Below are positions 54,157 through 63,578 of a stretch of DNA of 64,000 nt, in pieces (position 1 is the stretch's first letter; every line of letters starts with the position of its first letter). A program made the translations under genes and the position numbers. The DNA is from Serratia odorifera (GTDB lineage Bacteria; Pseudomonadota; Gammaproteobacteria; Enterobacterales; Enterobacteriaceae): contig NZ_LR134117.1 in NCBI RefSeq assembly GCF_900635445.1, positions 310,001 to 374,000 on the forward strand, in the 5' to 3' direction. The notes under the pieces are model-generated. The model saw nothing but the letters and a program-made list of their open reading frames with translations. It searched no databases and was not told the origin of the DNA.

Positions 54157-55770
54157 TCAAAAACCGATTTGACTGGAGAACCCCAGCACCAGACGATCGG
54201 CTGGCAACGCTGCCGGTTTGATCAACGGCATGCCGGCAAAAATATCCATGAAAAATGGCCCCTTATCGGTTTGTATACCGAAGACGCCGCCAGCCAGTTT
54301 GCCGCCGACATCGCCCTGATGCTGACGCAGTTGTCCGTAATCAACCCCAACGTAGGGTTGTAGCATGTTGAGCTCCAGCATCAGCGTATTGCGTAGATAG
54401 CCTCCGTTGCTGCCGATCAGTTTATTGTCACCGCGAAATCCCCTTACCGTCGAACGATCGCCAATAAAACACTTGTCCTGTACCGGTTGCATCGCATCGG
54501 CGATTTGCCCTGACAGCTCACCAAGATAACGCAGACGATAGTCAGAAAGCGTAAACGGGCGCAGCACGCTACCAGCAAACTGCATCATAGGTTGCCGATT
54601 GTCGGCGCCGCTTCCCACCACCGCGTCAATGGCCAGGGAGATCTGCGCGTCTGCGGTGTAGTGCAAGTGGCTTGCCCCCAGCTTCAGGCTGGTCAGGCTG
54701 GCGCGTTGCAGGGCAATCTCGGTATCATTCAGATAATAGCGGTAGCTGCGTTGCAGCAACTGGCCGTTCAGCATGGTCTTTTGATTCATGCCGCGTGCGA
54801 GAGTGTATCGCGCCTGCATCCCCCAATACTCGGAGCGGCCGAGATAACGGTAATCTACTGCATGGCCATTGATGGTCTGCTGGTAACGACTGTCGCCCGC
54901 CAACGCGCCGAGGCTCCAAAAACCAAGCGGCAGACTGTAGTACAACGCGCGGCTTGCACTGTCTCGGCCTTGGGCCGCAAAAATGCTACGTGCCGCCGAG
55001 GCATACAACACGTCGTTTACGCCAGCCAGATTATCCAGATATAACGCGCCACCGGCCTGGTAACGGCCGGTTGAGCGCGTGCCCGCATCATCCAGCCAGG
55101 CGGTTACGCGCCAATATTTATCCTGGCGGCGAAAGATCTCGATGTCGCTCTCTCCGGGACGGGCTCCCGGAACAATGCGGATATCGCTGAGCACACCGGG
55201 TATCAGCCCGATGTTCTCCAGCCCTTGTTCCACACGCCGCAGATCCAGCACCTCGCCTGGTGCCAGAGGAAAGGTGAACGCCGGATGAAAATGCGGGCTA
55301 CTGCCAGCACGCATGTTCAACAGCCCAATGCGACCGTAATCCACATCAACCGTCAACCTTTCCGCTGCACGCCCCTCGCTGACCAGGCGTACCCGCGAAG
55401 TGATGTAACCTCTGGCAATCAGTTGATTTTGCAGTTGTCTTTGCATATGCGCCAACCCCTGACTACCCAGGCAGTGCCCAACAGCGGATTGTGCCAGCCG
55501 GTTGAAAGCGCGTGGATTCTGCCGCTCTGTCGGCAGCGCGACGTGATGAATCACCACACAGGGCGACTCAACAATAAGCGGATCGAACGACGGCGGATGC
55601 TCCGATTCCGCCATCAGGCTGGCAGGCGCCGACGGCAACAGCTTGCGCTGCGTATCGCTGATAATGCTTTCCTGAGCGATGACCTCTTTAAGCTGTGGCG
55701 GGTACTGCTCAGCATGAGCGTCAATGCCGATCGCGGCAGCCAGCAATCCGATAAGAAGCGATTTTTTCAT
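54157..55770 (-). CDS. Two-partner secretion outer-membrane transporter, TpsB (ShlB/FhaC/HecB family)
   Basis: A 537-residue protein with signal peptide MKKSLLIGLLAAAIGIDAHA. The N-terminal half contains a POTRA-like periplasmic region (CLGSQGLAHMQRQLQNQLIARGYITSRV); the C-terminal half is a 16-strand-type barrel with the conserved GDRSTVRGFRG motif of the L6 loop (in CFIGDRSTVRGFRGDNKL) and a terminal aromatic residue (LGFSSQIGF). This is the Omp85-superfamily exporter that moves a single TpsA protein across the outer membrane. It lies 49 bases downstream of its cargo gene. Both genes are inserted between yajL and thiI. Intact. Confidence 0.92.
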   Translation of the reverse strand: MKKSLLIGLLAAAIGIDAHAEQYPPQLKEVIAQESIISDTQRKLLPSAPASLMAESEHPPSFDPLIVESPCVVIHHVALPTERQNPRAFNRLAQSAVGHCLGSQGLAHMQRQLQNQLIARGYITSRVRLVSEGRAAERLTVDVDYGRIGLLNMRAGSSPHFHPAFTFPLAPGEVLDLRRVEQGLENIGLIPGVLSDIRIVPGARPGESDIEIFRRQDKYWRVTAWLDDAGTRSTGRYQAGGALYLDNLAGVNDVLYASAARSIFAAQGRDSASRALYYSLPLGFWSLGALAGDSRYQQTINGHAVDYRYLGRSEYWGMQARYTLARGMNQKTMLNGQLLQRSYRYYLNDTEIALQRASLTSLKLGASHLHYTADAQISLAIDAVVGSGADNRQPMMQFAGSVLRPFTLSDYRLRYLGELSGQIADAMQPVQDKCFIGDRSTVRGFRGDNKLIGSNGGYLRNTLMLELNMLQPYVGVDYGQLRQHQGDVGGKLAGGVFGIQTDKGPFFMDIFAGMPLIKPAALPADRLVLGFSSQIGF

Positions 55771-55819
55771 TTTTGCCCGCCAACGCCTCCGCACGCTGGC
55801 GGAGGCAATTGCCTCTGTT

Positions 55820-57283
55820 CTACCAGCTAAACGGCCAACCGTATGTTGGACGTTTGCGCGGCGGCAACGGCTTATTGATATCCCGCCCGTTATTGGTCAC
55901 CACCCCGTTGCCGGCGGTCATGGTGCCCTCGTTGCGGAAACTGGTGCCAACGTGGCTGACGGTGCTCGCTGCGGTCACGCTGCCGCTATTGCGGAAAGTG
56001 GTGTCGCTAAGACTCACCGATGAATTCAGCGAGGAAATTTTGCCAGCGTTATTGAGAGTGGTGCCTTGGATATTGACCTTGTCGTTCGCTTTAATTACGC
56101 CGTTTTTGCCGTTCAGCATATTGCTGCTACCGATCTGCAACCTGCTGCCGGACAACAGTTGTCCGTCATTACGCAGCGTGGTGGCATTGAGCGACAACGG
56201 GGCGTTCAGCGACTGCATCTTGCCGCGGTTAGTCAGGCGGGTAGCGGCGACCTGCAGCCGATTAGCGTGGAACAGAGCGTTGTTTTGCAATTCGGTCGCC
56301 GTCACCGATACGTTCGGCCCGAGGATGTTGCCGTCATTTTGCAACTGGGTCGCGCTAATGCTCAGCCGATCCGCGCCGATATCACGCTGATTGTATAGCG
56401 TCGTCGCGCTGATGCTGGCACTGCCGCCCTTGGCAAAAATCTGACCACGGTTGGCAACGCTGATATGGTTGAATGCGCCGCCGGAGCGTTGCTGCGCCGC
56501 ATTGGCATTGGCGCTATTAACGCCAACGCCGTTTTCATTGGCCACCAGCCTGATCTTGCCGGCATACATTCCGCCCAGCTCGGAAACATCAATCAACACC
56601 TCAGGCCTGTCGCGAGAAAACGCGGCATTGCTGGCACCAGACAAATCCGCAGTGAGCGTTTTCTTGCCGGCGGAGACAAACAGCGCATCGGCATGTATCG
56701 CGGCGTTGACGTTGGCGGTGCGAGCAATGATCGCCGTGTAGTCGACGTCACCCTTTTTCATGCCCTGGCCATCCACCAGGATATTCCCTTGCTCGACCCG
56801 ATAACCGCTAAAGGTGCCATTGCTGAACTGTAATTCCCCTGTGGTTAATACGCCGTTGCTGGCGTTAATAAACCCGCAGCCGTTACAGGTGATACCTGTT
56901 TTATTGGCAATCACCACGTCGGCGCGCTGCCCGGCCACTTCCACCATACCATTAAGAATACTTTTATTGGCTGAATCAACCTCATTGAGAATAACCGTCG
57001 CGGCACGACCGTTAAATTGACTATTTCCCGCTACCGCGCCAGCCAGCGTGGTTTGTGCACCGGCAAGGCTGTTATTCAGGATCGCGCCCTGCGCCTCGAC
57101 GTCAAATTGCGAATAGCGGTTATGGGATACGCCATCCTGACTCGGCGCGTTGATGTTCACTACCGGTACCTGATTGACCTGGCTCACTGCACCCGCGGCT
57201 TGCGGGGTGATTTCCGCCTGGGCGGACAGACTCGACCCCAGCAGCGTCAATGCAGAAAGCAGCGTTACCCTTGTGATTTCCAT
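55820..57283 (-). CDS. Short TpsA: filamentous haemagglutinin N-terminal domain protein
   Basis: A 487-residue exported protein, signal peptide MEITRVTLLSALTLLGSSLSAQA from ATG 57283 with AAGGAGAAGG. The TPS secretion domain occupies about residues 30-260: VPVVNINAPSQDGVSHNRYSQFDV, the NxxG pair and GITCNGCGFINA with its CxxC. About ten irregular repeats of roughly 20 residues follow (pattern NxGxIxGxxVSVxAT), as in beta-helical adhesins. The chain then ends PPRKRPTYGWPFSW. Most TpsA proteins reach thousands of residues; here the TpsB gene starts 49 bases on, so the short form is not caused by a break. No CDI toxin tip or pretoxin domain seen. Cargo function unknown. Confidence 0.88.
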   Translation of the reverse strand: MEITRVTLLSALTLLGSSLSAQAEITPQAAGAVSQVNQVPVVNINAPSQDGVSHNRYSQFDVEAQGAILNNSLAGAQTTLAGAVAGNSQFNGRAATVILNEVDSANKSILNGMVEVAGQRADVVIANKTGITCNGCGFINASNGVLTTGELQFSNGTFSGYRVEQGNILVDGQGMKKGDVDYTAIIARTANVNAAIHADALFVSAGKKTLTADLSGASNAAFSRDRPEVLIDVSELGGMYAGKIRLVANENGVGVNSANANAAQQRSGGAFNHISVANRGQIFAKGGSASISATTLYNQRDIGADRLSISATQLQNDGNILGPNVSVTATELQNNALFHANRLQVAATRLTNRGKMQSLNAPLSLNATTLRNDGQLLSGSRLQIGSSNMLNGKNGVIKANDKVNIQGTTLNNAGKISSLNSSVSLSDTTFRNSGSVTAASTVSHVGTSFRNEGTMTAGNGVVTNNGRDINKPLPPRKRPTYGWPFSW

Positions 57284-57739
57284 TGGCCTTCTCCTTGCAT
57301 AAAATAACTCATCCATTATTTTCATATAACCCACTCGCCAGCTTGACGTTCAAAACAGCCGGTGCGCCAGCGGATTATTCCTTTATAAAAAACGTAAGCT
57401 AACAACTTACGCAAATAATTCACACGACCGATAAACACGACGGAAAATACATAAATTAATTATGATTAAAAGCATCAGATCCGCGACAATTACCTAGCAG
57501 TGAATAACAGGCAGTCGCTCAATCATTGCGACAGAAATCAACTATAACGATAGTCGTAAATTAAAAAATCAATTATTTCTTAATATATTTAATATGAAAA
57601 TAATAAAGAAACTTCAGTAAATATATTTATATATTCGAAGCCGTATAATGGGAAGTAACGCTGGCGGACACCGCGGCAGGACAATGAAGGGATAAGCAAG
57701 CCGGCGTCAGACAACGCCGGCAATGCTTGGTCGGTAGGA
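57284..57739. other. A+T-rich region between the two-partner pair and thiI
   Basis: About 456 bases without a gene, strikingly A+T-rich for 57350-57660 compared with the flanking genes. It must contain the leftward promoter of the two-partner pair. The composition change suggests this side marks the edge of inserted DNA. No direct repeat, attachment site or transposase remnant was recognised. Confidence 0.55.
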
Positions 57740-59188
57740 CTACGGGCGGTAGACCTTGATATTGCCGTAGCCCTGCTCAATCAGGTACAGCGCCTGCAAG
57801 CGGCTCATTACGCCACGCTCACAGTACAGCAGATAGGTTTTACTCTGATCCAGATCGGCAAACTGGCTGCCAAGCTTATAAAACGGCAGCGACTTCACCT
57901 CGACCTGCTGCAGTTGCAATGGTCGCTCATCCTGTTCGTCAATCGCACGAATATCCAGTATCACCTCGTCGGCGCCAAATGCCGCCACGGTTTCCACTTC
58001 GGTGACCTGCTGTTGCATATCGCTGGCGATGGTACGGATATCGACGTTCTTGGCTTCGCGCACCACACGCTCGAGGATCTCGAAGTCGAAATGCCCTTCT
58101 TCTTCTTCGATTTTCTCTTTGACCGCTTTTACCGTTGGATTTTTGGAGATCACGCCACAGTATTCCGGCATGGTTTTGGCGAAATCTTCGGTACCGATCT
58201 GCCGCGCGACGTTAATGATGTGCTCTTTGTCGTGCGAAATCAGCGGCCGCAGGATCAACGTGTCAGAGGCGTTGTCAATCAGGCGCAGGTTGGTCAGCGT
58301 CTGGCTGGAAACCTGTCCCAGCGCTTCGCCGGTCACCAATGCCTGCACGCCGTAGCGCTCCGCCACTTTAGACGCTGCGCGCACCATCATGCGTTTCAGC
58401 ACCACGCCCATCTGGCCGTCATCGACCTTTTCCAGGATCTCACCGACCACCGGTTCAAAATCAATCGCCACGAAACGCACCTTGTGCGAACTGCCGAAAC
58501 GGTTCCACAAATAGTGCGCCACCTGCTTGACGCCGATTTCATGCGCCGAGCCGCCGAGGTTGAAGAAACAATAATGTACCCGACAGCCGCGACGCATCAG
58601 CATATAGCTGGAGACGCCGGAGTCGAAGCCACCGGAAATCAGCGACATCACGTCTTCCTGGGTACCGATCGGATAACCGCCGATACCTTCGCGACGCGCC
58701 TTCACCAGCATCAGCTTGTCGTCTTCGATCTCCAGGTTAACCGTTACCTGGGGACGCGTCAGATTGACGCGCGCGCTCTCAATATGCTGATTCAGGCCGC
58801 CGCCAACGTAACGTTCCACGTCCTGCGAATTGAAATCCTGCTTGCCGCGACGTTTTACCCGCACGCAGAAGGTCTTACCTTCCAACTGTTGGCGATAGGC
58901 CTCCAGCGTTTGTTCAAAAATATGGTGGATATCGGTGTATTCACGATCTTCCACTTCCAGAATATGGTGAATACCGGGGATACGCGTCAGCGCATCGGCA
59001 ATCACCGGACGCTGGTTTTCGTCCTTGGCGCGGACTTCGATGAAGTCCCAATGACGAACAACCGCCAGGGTTTCATCATACTGCTTCAGAACGTTACGGA
59101 TGTTGGTCGTCAGAATCTTAATGAAGCGCAAGCGCACAGATTGACTCTTGATGGTGATTTCCGGGAACAATTTAATGATAAACTTCAT
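57740..59188 (-). CDS. thiI: tRNA 4-thiouridine synthase and thiamine sulfur carrier enzyme ThiI
   Basis: 482 residues, the length of E. coli ThiI. Domains in order: NFLD, THUMP (about residues 60-165), PP-loop ATPase with SGGFDSGVSS, and a C-terminal rhodanese domain with the active-site loop CERGVMSR. Conserved Cys in PEYCGVISKNP forms the disulfide partner. It transfers persulfide sulfur to tRNA uridine 8 and to ThiS. Starts MKFIIKLFPEITIKS at 59188. Divergent from xseB. Confidence 0.96.
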   Translation of the reverse strand: MKFIIKLFPEITIKSQSVRLRFIKILTTNIRNVLKQYDETLAVVRHWDFIEVRAKDENQRPVIADALTRIPGIHHILEVEDREYTDIHHIFEQTLEAYRQQLEGKTFCVRVKRRGKQDFNSQDVERYVGGGLNQHIESARVNLTRPQVTVNLEIEDDKLMLVKARREGIGGYPIGTQEDVMSLISGGFDSGVSSYMLMRRGCRVHYCFFNLGGSAHEIGVKQVAHYLWNRFGSSHKVRFVAIDFEPVVGEILEKVDDGQMGVVLKRMMVRAASKVAERYGVQALVTGEALGQVSSQTLTNLRLIDNASDTLILRPLISHDKEHIINVARQIGTEDFAKTMPEYCGVISKNPTVKAVKEKIEEEEGHFDFEILERVVREAKNVDIRTIASDMQQQVTEVETVAAFGADEVILDIRAIDEQDERPLQLQQVEVKSLPFYKLGSQFADLDQSKTYLLYCERGVMSRLQALYLIEQGYGNIKVYRP

Positions 59189-59348
59189 GGCGGTCTTTAT
59201 GGTCAGATAAAATTAACGGTGCGGAGTATATCACCATCTGGTATGGCTCTGCGCACAAAACCACACGCGCACGCCATGATTTGCTAATCAAGATCCGCTA
59301 GGATAGGCTCTGGCGCCACTGTTCACATGATGATGTAAAAAGAAAATT

Positions 59349-59612
59349 ATGCCTAAAAAACCCGCGCAATCAGACAGTACCGAGCAAAACGTCAGTTTTG
59401 AAAACTCCCTCACCGAGCTGGAGAGCATCGTGACACGCCTGGAATCCGGCGAGCTGCCGCTGGAAGACGCGTTGAATCAATTTGAGCGCGGCGTACAATT
59501 GGCGCGTCAGGGTCAGCAAAAGTTGCAGCAGGCGGAGCAGCGCGTACAGATTTTATTGAACGATAGCAACGATGATGCCGCATTAACGTCTTTTACCCCG
59601 GATGCCGAGTAA
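59349..59612 (+). CDS. xseB: Exodeoxyribonuclease VII small subunit XseB
   Basis: An 87-residue helical subunit (SFENSLTELESIVTRLESGELPLEDALNQFERGVQL is the family pattern), binding several copies per XseA large subunit. First gene of the xseB-ispA-dxs operon; only three bases to the next coding region. Divergent from thiI. Confidence 0.95.
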   Translation: MPKKPAQSDSTEQNVSFENSLTELESIVTRLESGELPLEDALNQFERGVQLARQGQQKLQQAEQRVQILLNDSNDDAALTSFTPDAE

Positions 59613-59618
59613 TTATTG

Positions 59619-60521
59619 ATGTCTGACTTTAACAGCCAGTTGCAGGTTTATCGTCAACGTGCCGACGATGCGTTACTGGGGTTTATCGCCCCGCTGCCGT
59701 TTAATAAAGACGCGATGGTCGAAGCCATGCGTCACGGCGCGTTATTGGGTGGAAAGCGCCTGCGCCCGTTCCTGGTTTACGCTACTGGCGAGATGTTCGG
59801 TGTATCGCTGAATAATCTCGATGTGCCGGCTGCCGCCATAGAATGCATCCATGCCTATTCGCTGATCCACGACGATCTGCCGGCGATGGACAATGACGAT
59901 CTACGCCGTGGCCAGCCGACCTGCCACATCAAGTTTGGCGAAGCCAATGCCATCCTGGCCGGCGACGCGCTGCAAACGCTGGCATTCTCGATCCTGGCCG
60001 ATGCCGATATGCCCGACGTCGCGCTGCGCGACAGGTTGGCGATGGTGTCTGAACTGGCCGGCGCCAGCGGCGTTGCCGGCATGTGCGGCGGTCAGGCTCT
60101 GGATCTGGCGGCCGAGGGTCGTCAGATTAATCTGGAAGCGCTGGAGCAGATCCACCGGCTTAAAACCGGGGCATTGATCCGCGCCGCGGTGCGCCTGGGC
60201 GCGCTGGCAGCGGGTGAACCGGGCCGAGCGGCGTTGGTGCAGCTCGATCGTTACGCCGCGGCGATTGGCCTGGCGTTCCAGGTTCAGGATGACATTCTCG
60301 ACGTCATCGGCGAAACTGCCAAAATAGGAAAGCGCCAAGGGGCCGACCAGCAGCATGGCAAGAGCACCTATCCTGCGCTGCTCGGGTTGGAAAACGCCAA
60401 AGCCAAAGCCAGCGATTTGCACCTGGAAGCCTTGGCCGCGCTGGATACGCTGGCGGCACACTCTTACAATACCGCGCCATTAAGGGCGTTAGCCAGCTTC
60501 ATTATTGAACGCGACAATTAA
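59619..60521 (+). CDS. ispA: Farnesyl diphosphate synthase IspA
   Basis: Condenses isopentenyl diphosphate with dimethylallyl and geranyl diphosphate to farnesyl diphosphate. 300 residues from ATG 59619; a TTG three bases earlier is in frame. The two aspartate-rich motifs are DDLPAMDNDD and QVQDDILD, and GALLGGKRLRPFLVY is the allylic substrate loop. Second gene of the operon supplying undecaprenol and quinones, together with dxs downstream. Confidence 0.96.
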   Translation: MSDFNSQLQVYRQRADDALLGFIAPLPFNKDAMVEAMRHGALLGGKRLRPFLVYATGEMFGVSLNNLDVPAAAIECIHAYSLIHDDLPAMDNDDLRRGQPTCHIKFGEANAILAGDALQTLAFSILADADMPDVALRDRLAMVSELAGASGVAGMCGGQALDLAAEGRQINLEALEQIHRLKTGALIRAAVRLGALAAGEPGRAALVQLDRYAAAIGLAFQVQDDILDVIGETAKIGKRQGADQQHGKSTYPALLGLENAKAKASDLHLEALAALDTLAAHSYNTAPLRALASFIIERDN

Positions 60522-60603
60522 CGTGTGACGTTATCGCCATTGGCTGTCATTGTGCCACAGGCTCAATGGACAATTAATGGCATACCTCTGATATGAGTAT
60601 CGA

Positions 60604-62469
60604 ATGAGTCTTGATATAGCCAAATACCCAACGTTGGCGCTGGCGGATAACCCCGAGGAACTCCGCTCGTTGCCAAAAGAAAGCCTGCCGAAGCTGTGCG
60701 ACGAGCTGCGGCAATATTTGCTGGACAGCGTCAGCCGCTCGAGCGGCCACTTTGCTTCCGGGCTGGGTACCGTCGAACTGACGGTGGCGTTGCACTACGT
60801 TTACAACACCCCGTTCGATCATCTGGTATGGGATGTTGGTCACCAGGCCTACCCGCATAAAATTCTAACCGGTCGCCGCGATCGCATCTCGACCATTCGC
60901 CAAAAGAATGGCTTGCATCCTTTCCCTTGGCGCGCTGAAAGCGAATACGACGTGTTGTCGGTTGGCCATTCATCGACGTCGATCAGCGCCGGCCTGGGCA
61001 TGGCCGTAGCCGCCGCACGCGAAGGCAAGGGCCGCCGTACGGTATGCGTGATTGGCGACGGCGCGATTACCGCCGGTATGGCATTTGAAGCAATGAATCA
61101 CGCCGGCGACATCGATCCGGACATGCTGGTGGTCTTGAACGACAACGAAATGTCGATCTCGGAAAACGTCGGCGCGTTGAATAACCATCTGGCGCAATTG
61201 CTGTCGGGAAAACTGTATTCCACGCTGCGCGAAGGCGGCAAAAAAGTGCTTTCCGGCCTGCCGCCGATCAAGGAACTGATCAAGCGCACCGAAGAACATT
61301 TGAAGGGTATGGTAGTTCCGGGCACGCTGTTCGAAGAGCTGGGCTTTAATTACATCGGCCCGGTCGACGGTCACGACGTACAGGGACTGGTCGCCACGCT
61401 GAAGAACATGCGCGATCTGAAAGGGCCACAGCTGCTGCATATCATGACCAAGAAAGGCCGTGGTTATGCGCCGGCAGAAAAGGATCCGATCAGCTTCCAT
61501 GCGGTACCCAAGTTCGATCCGGCCAGCGGCACTCTGCCGAAGAGCGCCGGCGGTCTGCCGACCTATTCTAAAATATTTGGCGAATGGCTGTGTGAAACCG
61601 CCGCCAAGGACAGCGCCCTGATGGCCATCACGCCCGCGATGCGCGAAGGCTCGGGCATGGTGCAATTTTCTCGCGATTACCCACAGCAATACTTCGACGT
61701 GGCGATCGCCGAACAGCACGCGGTCACCTTTGCCGCCGGCCTGGCGATTGGCGGTTACAAGCCGGTGGTGGCGATTTACTCCACCTTCCTGCAACGCGCC
61801 TACGATCAGGTGATCCACGACGTGGCGATCCAGAATTTGCCGGTGCTGTTCGCCATCGATCGCGGCGGTATTGTCGGTGCCGATGGGCAGACCCACCAAG
61901 GGGCGTTCGATCTCTCCTTCCTGCGTTGTATCCCGAATATGGTGATCATGACGCCGAGCGATGAAAACGAATGCCGTCAAATGCTGTTTACCGGCTATCA
62001 CCACAACGACGGCCCAAGCGCGGTGCGTTACCCGCGTGGCAACGGTACCGGTGCCACACTGGAGCCGCTGGCCGCGTTGCCGCTGGGTAAAGGCGTGGTA
62101 CGCCGCGAAGGCGAGAAAGTCGCCATTCTCAACTTCGGCACCCTGCTGCCGGAAGCACAGTTGGCCGCCGAGGCGCTCAATGCCACGCTGGTCGACATGC
62201 GTTTCGTCAAACCGCTGGATGAAGCGCTGGTGCTGGAAATGGCCGCCAGCCACCAAGCACTGGTGACGCTGGAGGAAAACGCCATCATGGGCGGTGCCGG
62301 CAGCGGCGTTAATGAACTGTTAATGGCCAAACGCCGCGTAGTACCGGTGCTGAACATCGGCCTGCCGGACGCCTTTGTACCGCAGGGTGGCCAGGACGAG
62401 ATCCGCCACGATCTGGGCCTTGATGCCGCCGGTATTCAACGCCAAATCACCAACTGGCTGGCAGAATAA
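60604..62469 (+). CDS. dxs: 1-deoxy-D-xylulose-5-phosphate synthase Dxs
   Basis: First enzyme of the MEP isoprenoid pathway and also supplies thiamine and pyridoxal precursors. 621 residues, close to E. coli's 620. The thiamine diphosphate fold shows SSGHFASGLGTVELTVALHYVYN, GDGAITAGMAFEAMNHAG with the metal ligands, and the catalytic Glu in AIAEQHAVTFAAGLA. Intact. Followed by a terminator. Confidence 0.97.
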   Translation: MSLDIAKYPTLALADNPEELRSLPKESLPKLCDELRQYLLDSVSRSSGHFASGLGTVELTVALHYVYNTPFDHLVWDVGHQAYPHKILTGRRDRISTIRQKNGLHPFPWRAESEYDVLSVGHSSTSISAGLGMAVAAAREGKGRRTVCVIGDGAITAGMAFEAMNHAGDIDPDMLVVLNDNEMSISENVGALNNHLAQLLSGKLYSTLREGGKKVLSGLPPIKELIKRTEEHLKGMVVPGTLFEELGFNYIGPVDGHDVQGLVATLKNMRDLKGPQLLHIMTKKGRGYAPAEKDPISFHAVPKFDPASGTLPKSAGGLPTYSKIFGEWLCETAAKDSALMAITPAMREGSGMVQFSRDYPQQYFDVAIAEQHAVTFAAGLAIGGYKPVVAIYSTFLQRAYDQVIHDVAIQNLPVLFAIDRGGIVGADGQTHQGAFDLSFLRCIPNMVIMTPSDENECRQMLFTGYHHNDGPSAVRYPRGNGTGATLEPLAALPLGKGVVRREGEKVAILNFGTLLPEAQLAAEALNATLVDMRFVKPLDEALVLEMAASHQALVTLEENAIMGGAGSGVNELLMAKRRVVPVLNIGLPDAFVPQGGQDEIRHDLGLDAAGIQRQITNWLAE

Positions 62470-62476
62470 ACCTTCT

Positions 62477-62499
62477 GGGGCTTCACTGAAGCCCCTTTT
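62477..62499 (+). terminator. Terminator of xseB-ispA-dxs
   Basis: GGGGCTTC, loop ACT, GAAGCCCC then TTTT, seven bases after the dxs stop. Confidence 0.88.
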
Positions 62500-62569
62500 G
62501 TTCAATATCCCCCTCCTCGCGCCCCGATAATCCGCTACAGTTACTGTCGGAGCTAAACCGGAGGCAAGC

Positions 62570-63544
62570 ATGAAGTATGTAAAACTGGGTAATACCGATC
62601 TTAACGTATCCCGCATCTGTCTGGGTTGCATGACCTATGGCGAACCCAATCGTGGCAATCACGCCTGGACCCTGCCGGAAGAGAGCAGTCGCCCGCTGCT
62701 CAAACAAGCGCTAGAAGCGGGCATCAACTTTTTTGACACCGCCAACAGCTATTCAGACGGCAGCAGCGAAGAGATCGTCGGCCGTGCGCTACGTGATTAT
62801 GCGCGCCGTGACCAGGTGGTGATCGCCACCAAAGTGTACTTTCCGCTTAGCAATCTGGAGCGTGGCCTGTCGCGCGGCAAGATTATGCAATCGATCGACG
62901 ATAGCCTGAAGCGACTGGGCACCGATTATGTCGATCTGCTGCAAATCCACCGCTGGGATTACGAGACGCCGCTCGAAGAAACACTGGAAGCGCTGCATGA
63001 GGTGGTCAAGGCCGGTAAGGCTCGTTATATCGGCGCCTCGTCGATGTATGCCTGGCAGTTTGCCAAAGCGCTTTACACCGCCGATTTACACGGCTGGACG
63101 CGCTTTGCCACCATGCAAAACCAATATAATCTGATTCAGCGGGAAGAAGAGCGTGAAATGCTGCCATTGTGCGCGGCGGAAGGGATTGCCGTCATGCCAT
63201 GGAGCCCGCTGGCGCGCGGACGACTAACGCGTCCGTGGGGTGAGAGCACCGCCCGTCTGGTCTCGGACGAGTTTGGCAAAAGCCTGTATGACGACACCGC
63301 AGGCACTGACCAGATCATTGCCGAACGTGTAGCGACCATCGCCGAACAGCGCGGCGTTTCGCGCGCTCAGGTGGCGCTGGCCTGGCTGCTGAGTAAACCG
63401 GTCGTCACCACCCCGATTGTCGGCGCCTCGCGCAGCGAGCAACTGGAAGACGCCATTGCCGCCGTCGATCTGACGTTGAGCTCGCTTGACATTGCCGAAT
63501 TGGAAACGGCCTATGTGCCGCATCGCGTCACCGGGTTTGAATAA
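62570..63544 (+). CDS. yajO: Aldo/keto reductase YajO
   Basis: 324 residues of the aldo-keto reductase TIM barrel. Catalytic Asp-Tyr-Lys-His set: FFDTANSYSDGSSEE (Asp, Tyr), ATKVYFPL (Lys) and LLQIHRWDYET (His). E. coli YajO belongs to AKR12-type reductases and has been linked to xylulose 5-phosphate-dependent ribose and thiamine-precursor metabolism. Ends LETAYVPHRVTGFE. Placed after dxs as in E. coli. Confidence 0.93.
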   Translation: MKYVKLGNTDLNVSRICLGCMTYGEPNRGNHAWTLPEESSRPLLKQALEAGINFFDTANSYSDGSSEEIVGRALRDYARRDQVVIATKVYFPLSNLERGLSRGKIMQSIDDSLKRLGTDYVDLLQIHRWDYETPLEETLEALHEVVKAGKARYIGASSMYAWQFAKALYTADLHGWTRFATMQNQYNLIQREEEREMLPLCAAEGIAVMPWSPLARGRLTRPWGESTARLVSDEFGKSLYDDTAGTDQIIAERVATIAEQRGVSRAQVALAWLLSKPVVTTPIVGASRSEQLEDAIAAVDLTLSSLDIAELETAYVPHRVTGFE

Positions 63545-63546
63545 CC

Positions 63547-63572
63547 AACGGGGCGCTCGCTGGCGCCCCGTT
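63547..63572. terminator. Hairpin between convergent yajO and pgpA
   Basis: AACGGGGCGC (63547-63556) and GCGCCCCGTT (63563-63572), loop TCGCTG. The T run is missing, so a weak or Rho-assisted terminator. Confidence 0.5.
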
Positions 63573-63578
63573 ACACGA

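Noticed and set aside
54157..57283. Contact-dependent inhibition (CDI) locus
   Set aside because: The TpsA is too short, lacks a pretoxin or toxin tip, and no immunity gene follows; it is a plain two-partner secretion pair.
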